A DNA stretch of 18,400 nucleotides, taken from assembly GCA_024688095.1 (NCBI GenBank), contig JAILEJ010000251.1:1-18400 (forward strand), given 5' to 3'. Shown here in pieces: positions 8,138-14,383 of the stretch. Within the stretch, counting starts at the first letter, position 1. Each line of letters opens with the position of its first letter. A program made the translations under genes and the position numbers. This stretch comes from Butyrivibrio sp. (GTDB lineage Bacteria > Bacillota > Clostridia > Lachnospirales > Lachnospiraceae). The notes beneath the pieces were generated by a model, which saw only the letters and a program-made list of their open reading frames with translations, had not been told where the DNA came from and searched no databases.

Positions 8138-9067
8138 TTACCTTTTCTTACGATTTTTCTTTTCATCTTTATCGTCAGAACCATTTACCATTCGATATAC
8201 CATAATACAAAGCACACCACTTACAATAAACAGATATACAGATAATGCACCTGCTCTTCCATAGTCTGGAGCACGAAGCAGATTATTAAGCCACATTATA
8301 AGTGTATAGCTTGAACGATTAGGGTTACCCTGACCATTTGTAAGAATCTGAGGAACATCAAACATCTGAAGTCCACCAATCAGTGATGTTATCAGAGTAT
8401 ATGTAAGAATCGGTCTGATAAGAGGCAATGTAATATAAAAGAATGACTGCCTTGGTGTAGTTCCATCTATAGCTGCTGCCTCAAATAAATCAGGGCTGAT
8501 TCCCATTATTGCAGCCATAAGCATAATTGTAGTATTTCCAAACCACATCAGGAAATTCATAAGAGCTACAAGTAGTCTTGTTCCCATTGGTGTTCCCATG
8601 AAATCCACTGGCTTATTGATAATACCAGCTGATAATAAAATATTATTAATAGGACCTGAATTGGAAAACATTGTAAAAAACAACATAGCAAAAGCAGACG
8701 CCATTATCAGATTTGGTAAATATATAACAACCTTAAAGAATTGCTCTCCTCGTATCTTTAACCTTGCATCAACAAACCAAGATGCCAGAAGAAGTGCTAT
8801 TACAATCTGTGGCACAAATCCAAGCATCCATAAAATGAATGTATTTGACAGATAAGTCCAAAAATCCTTACCCATAACATTTGCATAATTATCAAATCCG
8901 ACAAATGATGGTCCTACAATACGCAGACCTGATCGATAATATTCAAAAAAACTGTACCTTATTGTGTCCAAAAGCGGAATAAATGAAAAAATAAAATAAG
9001 TCACAAAGAAGGGCAGTATAAATATATATCCCCATTTGGCGCGGCTTATACTTTTTGCTTTTTTCAT
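8138..9067 (-). CDS. Carbohydrate ABC transporter permease, MalF-type
   Basis: This 309-residue inner-membrane permease is the first of the pair. Membrane helices are visible near 12-35, 74-98, 111-134, 163-188, 218-238 and 270-292. The EAA loop is EAAAIDGTTPRQSFFYITLP at 196-215, spaced as in sugar permeases of the MalF/UgpA group. AAGGAGA lies 8 bases before the ATG. The gene is separated from the binding-protein gene by 88 bases holding a strong hairpin. The C-terminal tail is very basic and charged (residues 297-309). Sugar specificity cannot be read from the permease; the neighbouring GH94 and GH3 enzymes suggest short beta-glucosides. Confidence 0.95.
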   Translation of the reverse strand: MKKAKSISRAKWGYIFILPFFVTYFIFSFIPLLDTIRYSFFEYYRSGLRIVGPSFVGFDNYANVMGKDFWTYLSNTFILWMLGFVPQIVIALLLASWFVDARLKIRGEQFFKVVIYLPNLIMASAFAMLFFTMFSNSGPINNILLSAGIINKPVDFMGTPMGTRLLVALMNFLMWFGNTTIMLMAAIMGISPDLFEAAAIDGTTPRQSFFYITLPLIRPILTYTLITSLIGGLQMFDVPQILTNGQGNPNRSSYTLIMWLNNLLRAPDYGRAGALSVYLFIVSGVLCIMVYRMVNGSDDKDEKKNRKKR

Positions 9068-9105
9068 AAAAAAAATCTCCTTATTTTCACGTTACAATGT
9101 TTACA

Positions 9106-9134
9106 GTGACTTTCCCTGAATCAGGGAAAGTCAC
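9106..9134. other. Intercistronic hairpin between binding-protein and permease genes
   Basis: Two perfect 14-base arms, GTGACTTTCCCTGA at 9106-9119 and its complement at 9121-9134, are split by one base; the hairpin must open a few pairs for a loop. On the minus strand it is followed by TGTAAACATTG, with no U-tract, so full termination is unlikely. Hairpins at this place in sugar ABC operons are known to protect the abundant binding-protein message or to lower permease expression; here that role is inferred. Confidence 0.8.
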
Positions 9135-9155
9135 CTTTAAATACTTTAATAAATT

Positions 9156-10673
9156 TTATTCAGGCCAGTTAACTGCTGTAATTTCAGGATATCTTTCCTT
9201 AATAGCTCTTTCAAAGTTATCCTTTGCAGTATCAAAATCGATCTGTCCCTGTAAATAATCACCAAATGCATTCTGAATGAGTTCAACGCATCCCTGATCA
9301 TAAGGTGAAAGTGTTGTCATCTCAATTGAAGCTGCAGCAGGCTGGAAGTACTTAAATGGATTTTCTCCACCAAGGAAATCAGCTGAAAAACTATCATCTT
9401 CTGCTATTTCCTTCATGCCTGACTGAGTATTTGTGAAATCAAGATAATCCTTTGTAATTTTGATAAGATTATCCTTATTTCCTGTAACTGCAAGCATTAT
9501 CTCTCTTACATGCTCAGGATCATCTGTACCTGCACAACCATGAACAAATGAACCACCCCAGTTAAATGCCTGAGGACCATCTGTTACTGCCCATGTTCCT
9601 TCTTCTCCATCCCAGTTAGGATTTAAAACGAAGTCAATACCCCATGCTGGAAGCAGAAATCCGAATACCTTTGAAGCAGAACCCATTGCCTTATTCCAGT
9701 CATCTGTCCACTGACCCTTTATATTTGCATCAATAATTCCTGCATCAAGCCATTCTTTGGAATCATTTACCCAATTAATGATTTGTGGATCAACATTTAT
9801 CTCAGTGCTTCCCTGCTCTACCCATGGATTTGCAATACTGTTTCCATAAGCTCTGAATGTATCTGCATAAGATGAAAGAGTATAATATCCCTTTGCCTTA
9901 AGCTCTTCACCAGATGCTTTCATTGTATCCCAGTCAGCTACTTTTGCATGAATCTCATCTGGATCATCTGTTCCAAATGTATCCTTTGCAATATCTCTTC
10001 TATAAACGAATAATACTGGACATGCCTGCCATGTAGAACCTCTCTGAACTCCATTTGCATCACTTGCTACAGTTTTAGTAAAATCATACTGATCTGCAAG
10101 AACTGTATCAGGATCAATTCCAAGTTCTGTTAAAGGAATAGCTATATCTGCTTCAGCATCTGTATACTTTACAACATAGTCTGTCTCTGAAAGGAACATA
10201 TCTATCCTGTCATCAGCTGCTGCAGTTGCCTGATTCATAAGTGCCTCATCAAGCTTACTCTGATATACACCGTCCTGGTTTGGATTAACTGTCCAGTGAA
10301 TCTCTGTTCCATCTGTCAGATATGTTATAGTTCCATCTTCTGATGTGCTATCAACTTTGTCATAAACAGCTTCTACTCTTGTTCTGAATTCATCATTCCA
10401 GCAATAAATATTTATAACTTTTCCTTCTTCGCCTGACTCAACATAATCACTTTCAATTGGTGCAAGCTCTGCTGCATCTGCACTTTCTGCATCTGCTGTC
10501 TCTGTTTCAGCTTCTGCATTCTCTTCACCGGCAGCATCCTCTGATTCAGCTGCAGGCTCAGCTTCTGCAGTTGTACTTGCTTTTTCTGCAGTTTCTGTAG
10601 AACTTCCCCCACAAGCTGTCATTCCTGTCACCATAGAACATGCAAGAATAAGACTTACCACTTTTCTTTTCAT
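9156..10673 (-). CDS. Sugar-binding lipoprotein of the ABC transporter (extracellular solute-binding protein family 1)
   Basis: This 505-residue protein would catch the sugar outside the membrane and hand it to the two permeases. The signal peptide ends in a lipobox, GMTAC, with Cys21 as the lipidation site and cleavage by signal peptidase II. Residues 22-75 are a disordered Ala/Glu/Ser/Thr spacer. The binding domain starts near 85 with KVINIYCWNDEFRTRVEAVYDKV and shows aromatic residues typical of sugar clefts, for example PAWGIDF, AFNWGGSF and KYFQPAA. The ATG is well supported by AAGGAGG 7 bases upstream. It is the first gene of the transport operon, with a divergent AraC gene across a 177-base gap. 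I cannot assign the ligand. Family 1 membership is inferred from length, architecture and neighbours. Confidence 0.93.
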   Translation of the reverse strand: MKRKVVSLILACSMVTGMTACGGSSTETAEKASTTAEAEPAAESEDAAGEENAEAETETADAESADAAELAPIESDYVESGEEGKVINIYCWNDEFRTRVEAVYDKVDSTSEDGTITYLTDGTEIHWTVNPNQDGVYQSKLDEALMNQATAAADDRIDMFLSETDYVVKYTDAEADIAIPLTELGIDPDTVLADQYDFTKTVASDANGVQRGSTWQACPVLFVYRRDIAKDTFGTDDPDEIHAKVADWDTMKASGEELKAKGYYTLSSYADTFRAYGNSIANPWVEQGSTEINVDPQIINWVNDSKEWLDAGIIDANIKGQWTDDWNKAMGSASKVFGFLLPAWGIDFVLNPNWDGEEGTWAVTDGPQAFNWGGSFVHGCAGTDDPEHVREIMLAVTGNKDNLIKITKDYLDFTNTQSGMKEIAEDDSFSADFLGGENPFKYFQPAAASIEMTTLSPYDQGCVELIQNAFGDYLQGQIDFDTAKDNFERAIKERYPEITAVNWPE

Positions 10674-10708
10674 TACAATACCTCCTTAAGATATTTCTAA
10701 TTTAATAT

Positions 10709-10751
10709 GTTCATTAGTTATTCCGTGAACTGTATATACATATTAGTTCTT
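10709..10751. promoter_or_regulatory. Candidate regulator-binding repeats in the divergent SBP/AraC promoter region
   Basis: The gap 10674-10850 holds two overlapping repeat patterns. An inverted pair GTTCA (10709-10713) and TGAAC (10726-10730) has a 12-base spacer. A direct pair ATTAGTTATT (10713-10722) and ATTAGTTCTT (10742-10751) matches at 9 of 10 bases. Between them is the palindrome TGTATATACA (10731-10740). I see no convincing -35/-10 pair for the binding-protein gene, which would fit a promoter that needs an activator such as the adjacent AraC protein. Confidence 0.3.
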
Positions 10752-10777
10752 AAGGGATTTTTACTATATCAAATTCG

Positions 10778-10806
10778 TTGATAAAATATAAAAATCATGC
10801 TATGCT
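10778..10806 (+). promoter_or_regulatory. Sigma-A promoter of the AraC regulator gene
   Basis: TTGATA (10778-10783) and TATGCT (10801-10806) are 17 bases apart, and the -10 box has the extended TG motif (TGC directly before it). Transcription would start near 10813, leaving a leader of about 38 bases with GGAGA before the ATG at 10851. This placement argues against the in-frame ATG at 10797, which would precede the RNA start. Confidence 0.6.
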
Positions 10807-10850
10807 TTTTCAAATTATTTATTATTTTTGTTTTCTTTGCGGAGATTATT

Positions 10851-11651
10851 ATGAAAAATCAAAATTTCTTATCATATACTGTTTCAGATGATGAAGAAGC
10901 TATCGTACACAGACATCAAAATGCTGAACTATTATTCTATAAGCAGGTAGCAACAGGTGATGTTGACGCAATAAGAGAGAATTGCCTTAAACACGAATTT
11001 TTAAATATGGCTGGTGTCGGAAAATTATCAATTTCACCTATTCAGAATTTAAAATATCATTTCGTTGTTTCTGTTGCTCTTATATCAAGGCTATGTATTG
11101 ATAATGGAATGGAAATGGAAAAATCCTACAGACTGAGCGATTTTTACATCCAGAAGCTGGATTATATTGATTCAATTGAAGATATGGAAAAACTCCATGA
11201 CAAGATGGTCACTGATTACACCTACAAAATGAAAATAATCCGTCAGAAATCGGGATTATCAAGGCCTATGACAGAGTGTATGAATTATATTTATTCACAT
11301 TTAAAGGATCGAATAACAATAAAAGATCTCGCTGAATATACCAACAACTCTACAAGCTATATATCAAGGCTTTTCAAAGAAGAAGTCGGTATATCTACAA
11401 GTGATTACATTAGAAATGCCAAACTTGAAGCATCTAAAAATCTGCTGCGTTACAGTGACTATAGCCTTGCAGACATAGCCAACTATTTTTCATTTACATC
11501 ACAAAGTCACTTTAGCCAGCTCTTCCAGAAAGAAACAGGCCTTACACCAAAAAAGTACCGTGAAAAATACTACGGTACTAATTGGAAAGGAACAACGGGG
11601 GACATATCAGAATATAATCCCCCGCTTAGAGATGGTGATATATTAACCTAA
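10851..11651 (+). CDS. AraC-family transcriptional regulator
   Basis: This 266-residue protein is the likely local regulator of the sugar genes. I start at 10851 (MKNQNFLSY), where GGAGA lies 5 bases upstream; an in-frame ATG at 10797 adds 18 hydrophobic residues, has no ribosome site and precedes the predicted RNA start. The C-terminal 100 residues are an AraC/HTH_18 domain with two helix-turn-helix units, near 154-177 (TIKDLAEYTNNSTSYISRLF) and 204-227 (LADIANYFSFTSQSHFSQLF), ending with the family signature GLTPKKYREKY. The N-terminal 135 residues are helical, with LKYHFVVSVALISRLCIDNG and YRLSDFYIQKLD; this resembles an effector domain I recall from other Lachnospiraceae AraC regulators and is not the usual cupin or a receiver domain. 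It is divergent from the transport operon and convergent with the enzyme operon. Confidence 0.93.
   Translation: MKNQNFLSYTVSDDEEAIVHRHQNAELLFYKQVATGDVDAIRENCLKHEFLNMAGVGKLSISPIQNLKYHFVVSVALISRLCIDNGMEMEKSYRLSDFYIQKLDYIDSIEDMEKLHDKMVTDYTYKMKIIRQKSGLSRPMTECMNYIYSHLKDRITIKDLAEYTNNSTSYISRLFKEEVGISTSDYIRNAKLEASKNLLRYSDYSLADIANYFSFTSQSHFSQLFQKETGLTPKKYREKYYGTNWKGTTGDISEYNPPLRDGDILT
11586..11624 (-). terminator. Probable terminator of the GH3-GH94 operon, inside the AraC coding end
   Basis: CGGGGG (11596-11601) pairs with CCCCCG (11619-11624). An extra A-T pair and an inner ATAT/ATAT stem close a small loop. On the minus strand it starts 19 bases after the GH94 stop and is followed by TTGTTCCTTT. 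In the plus direction it lies inside the AraC coding sequence with no U-tract behind it. The U-tract is imperfect, so efficiency is uncertain. Confidence 0.5.
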
Positions 11652-14372
11652 AGCCACAAATATATTATTATCTGCATCAAGTTCATCTATAACTTTTCTA
11701 TAAATTATAAGTTTTGAATCTTTAATGGCAAGCTCGTTTTCATTTAAACGGGCTTCTATTATTTTATATTCACCGCTTTCTTTAAATGTTTTATTTTCAT
11801 AAGTTATATTAAAATGTTTGCCGGCAAAGTTTAAACTTATTCTTGCAATTCCTTCTTTATCAAACTGCTTTTTTAAAAGTGCAGGAGAAATCAGCATATT
11901 TCCAGCTTCTCCTTTTATTCCAAACACTTCTGTTATCATAGTAAGAAGATACCATGAAGCCGCTCCTGTCAAATATGGATACTTTCCTCTGCCTGTAATA
12001 TCAAAGTACTCCGGTATCCCAGGATAAATATGACTTGTTGAAAAATCCATGGATGCATTATATAAAGAATTCAAAGACTTAAATCCCTCTTTTGCAAAGC
12101 CCCTTTCATATAACGCCTTGGCATACATTACTGACATATGAGAAAAGACTGCCCCATTTTCTTTTTCACCATAGGCAAATCCAAACATCCTTCCAAGATC
12201 ATTCTTTATCTCTTTAAAATCAGTGTTTAACCTGTATCCGCCTATTTTCTCTTTGTATAAATATCTGTCTGCCGAACTGACTATCTTTCCTATCTGTTCA
12301 TCTGTTGCAACGCCTCCCATAATAGCAAAGACCTGCCCGGTAAGCATCATTCTGGTTTTGGTATCATCTTCATCATAATATTCAGCTCTGTTTTTGCTGT
12401 TATCATAATAGCTGTTGAACCATCCCTGACCTGAATCTCCGGTTATCCATTCCTGATCTCTTAGGAGCTTTGTAAACTGCTCTGCCATTATACTTAGTTT
12501 TGAAACAAGTTCATGAACTTCTATATCAAAAAAATGTCCTGACAGATTTCCTTCTACCATCTCCGAGTATTTTTTTAATATGTTCTTTTTAGTTGAAACA
12601 CCTATGGGCTTATTTAAAGTATCTACAGATATATGATCCAGTAATTTTTTTAATTCCTTAAATAAAGTAATTGATTTAACATCATATATTTTGGCATACT
12701 CTTCTATCATTTTGGCAAGCTCTCTCAAATTACCTGCATATGCATATGAAAAGGCTACGGATTCACCATTTTCACTTGCCATATCAAGAGCATCATTCCA
12801 ATCGGCTCCTCGAAGTCTTAGCGTATTATGTTCTCCTACTTCGTAGAAGGCACATAGATTCTGTACAAGTAGATGCTCCAGGATTGTTCCTTTATAAACA
12901 GTGGTTTTACGTTTATCACTTATATACTGTTTATTATCTATGTTTTCAAACTCTTTATCTACAAGGTTTCCCCTATGTACAATTGCATCCTTAAAATACG
13001 GAACACATTCCTCAAGAATCTGATAATCTCCTGACTGTTTTATATATAAATCCAGTGTTTTAAAAGGCCAGTATGCATGATCCATCCATACTCTTGCTAT
13101 GCCATTTCTGTCAGCAATAAAATTCCCCAGTCCTTCACCAATAATAGTTGCATTTGTTCCATCAATTCTCACACCGCCAAAATTAGCAACTATCATTTTT
13201 CTTACATCATCAGGTTCCATAAACAGTAGTGACAAACAGTCCTGCCACAAATCTCTCCAGCCTCTTCCACCTCTTCCATAATCATGGTATGGCAGGAAAG
13301 AACAGCCATATACCCTTCTTAGAAATGGCTGGAAGCTTACCCATCTCATAAACTCATCAAATGCCTTATCCCCTGTATAAAAGTCGACATTTACTTTGTT
13401 TTTCCAATAATCTCTTACTAAATCAAATTCTTCTTCCATACCCTTAATGCTGTTAAAACGATCAATAACTGCATTTAATTCATCCATATTTTCTGCCACG
13501 CCGATCAAAACTGTATATGTAGCTTCTGCATTTTTTGGAAGTGTTATTTTTTCAAATTTAAGTCCACCAACAGCCTCTTTTCCGCATATCTTAATTCCGG
13601 CGCCGCATCCTGGTTCCTGCCTGTAAACACTTCTTGGCTTAAGGAAACTTCCACCTTCTCCTATAAATGAGTCAACTGTAGGAAAAAAAGATTCAGGAAT
13701 ATTTTCATTATTATCAAATCCAAGTACATAATAGATTTTTTCATTTAATCTATGTCCCTTTTCATCAAAGGACATTGTAGGCTTTACAATAACTCCTTCT
13801 TTCAAAGTCGTTATCTGATGAAGCATTGAAGTTACATTTCTATGATCTCTGAGGTTATCTGCTGATCTTCCATAAATCGGTATTGCAGCAATTGGTACAA
13901 TAGTCTTTGCTTTGGATGAAATATTTTTAATAGTTACAGACATTACTTCAACGTTACAGTCTACCGGAACAAAAGAGGTAACCTCAGCAAGTATTTTGGA
14001 TTTGTAGTTGGCACGAAGTGCCTTATGCCACATAAATCCGGCAGTAACAAGGCTATCATCCTGCAAAGAGGTATATTTATTACTTTCCTGTTCAGCAGAA
14101 GTTCCTGCAACTGACCATACATCGCCATTATCCATATATAACCAGAAATTACGAGTGTTTTTATTATTGTGTAGATTTTCTACACTTACAGGCTCAAGCA
14201 AAAAAGTTTCCTGGTCTATCATAGAATCTCCTCCAAGATTCGGGGTTATTGAACTCTTAAGCCCCTTTTCCCCGGCTATAGGGAAGTATAAATAGCTGGT
14301 ATCCTCTGCCTTTGAGATTTTAAAGCTCCCCATATCATCAATAAATTCTATTTTCCCTGTACTATTAACCAT
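11643..14372 (-). CDS. GH94 beta-glucoside phosphorylase (laminaribiose-phosphorylase-like; specificity uncertain)
   Basis: This 909-residue cytoplasmic enzyme should split a beta-linked disaccharide with phosphate, giving alpha-glucose 1-phosphate and a released sugar. It has an N-terminal beta-sandwich (to about 300), a linker, and an (alpha/alpha)6 barrel. The barrel motifs are GRGGRGWRDLWQD at 366-378 and RGADWNDALDM at 521-531; D527, the Asp of WND, matches the GH94 general acid, which follows a conserved Trp. No signal peptide is present. Cellobiose and cyclic-glucan phosphorylases usually show GFRD-type motifs, while GWRDLWQD and a length near 910 recall the laminaribiose phosphorylase branch; this is from memory. 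A sophorooligosaccharide or other beta-glucan substrate remains possible. AAGGGG overlaps the GH3 stop, 11 bases upstream, so the two are coupled. Confidence 0.88.
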   Translation of the reverse strand: MVNSTGKIEFIDDMGSFKISKAEDTSYLYFPIAGEKGLKSSITPNLGGDSMIDQETFLLEPVSVENLHNNKNTRNFWLYMDNGDVWSVAGTSAEQESNKYTSLQDDSLVTAGFMWHKALRANYKSKILAEVTSFVPVDCNVEVMSVTIKNISSKAKTIVPIAAIPIYGRSADNLRDHRNVTSMLHQITTLKEGVIVKPTMSFDEKGHRLNEKIYYVLGFDNNENIPESFFPTVDSFIGEGGSFLKPRSVYRQEPGCGAGIKICGKEAVGGLKFEKITLPKNAEATYTVLIGVAENMDELNAVIDRFNSIKGMEEEFDLVRDYWKNKVNVDFYTGDKAFDEFMRWVSFQPFLRRVYGCSFLPYHDYGRGGRGWRDLWQDCLSLLFMEPDDVRKMIVANFGGVRIDGTNATIIGEGLGNFIADRNGIARVWMDHAYWPFKTLDLYIKQSGDYQILEECVPYFKDAIVHRGNLVDKEFENIDNKQYISDKRKTTVYKGTILEHLLVQNLCAFYEVGEHNTLRLRGADWNDALDMASENGESVAFSYAYAGNLRELAKMIEEYAKIYDVKSITLFKELKKLLDHISVDTLNKPIGVSTKKNILKKYSEMVEGNLSGHFFDIEVHELVSKLSIMAEQFTKLLRDQEWITGDSGQGWFNSYYDNSKNRAEYYDEDDTKTRMMLTGQVFAIMGGVATDEQIGKIVSSADRYLYKEKIGGYRLNTDFKEIKNDLGRMFGFAYGEKENGAVFSHMSVMYAKALYERGFAKEGFKSLNSLYNASMDFSTSHIYPGIPEYFDITGRGKYPYLTGAASWYLLTMITEVFGIKGEAGNMLISPALLKKQFDKEGIARISLNFAGKHFNITYENKTFKESGEYKIIEARLNENELAIKDSKLIIYRKVIDELDADNNIFVALG

Positions 14373-14383
14373 TTTGAATCCCC

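Noticed and set aside
10412..10612. A Gln/Lys-rich minus-strand frame inside the binding-protein gene
   Set aside because: It is a frame-shifted reading of the low-complexity Ala/Glu spacer, with the repeated residues expected from that bias.
10709..10730. CcpA catabolite-response (cre) site at the inverted repeat
   Set aside because: The central CG and the arm spacing of the cre consensus are not met.
10797..10850. An in-frame upstream ATG that would extend the AraC protein by 18 hydrophobic residues
   Set aside because: It has no ribosome site, precedes the RNA start predicted from the promoter at 10778-10806, and a well-spaced GGAGA favours 10851.
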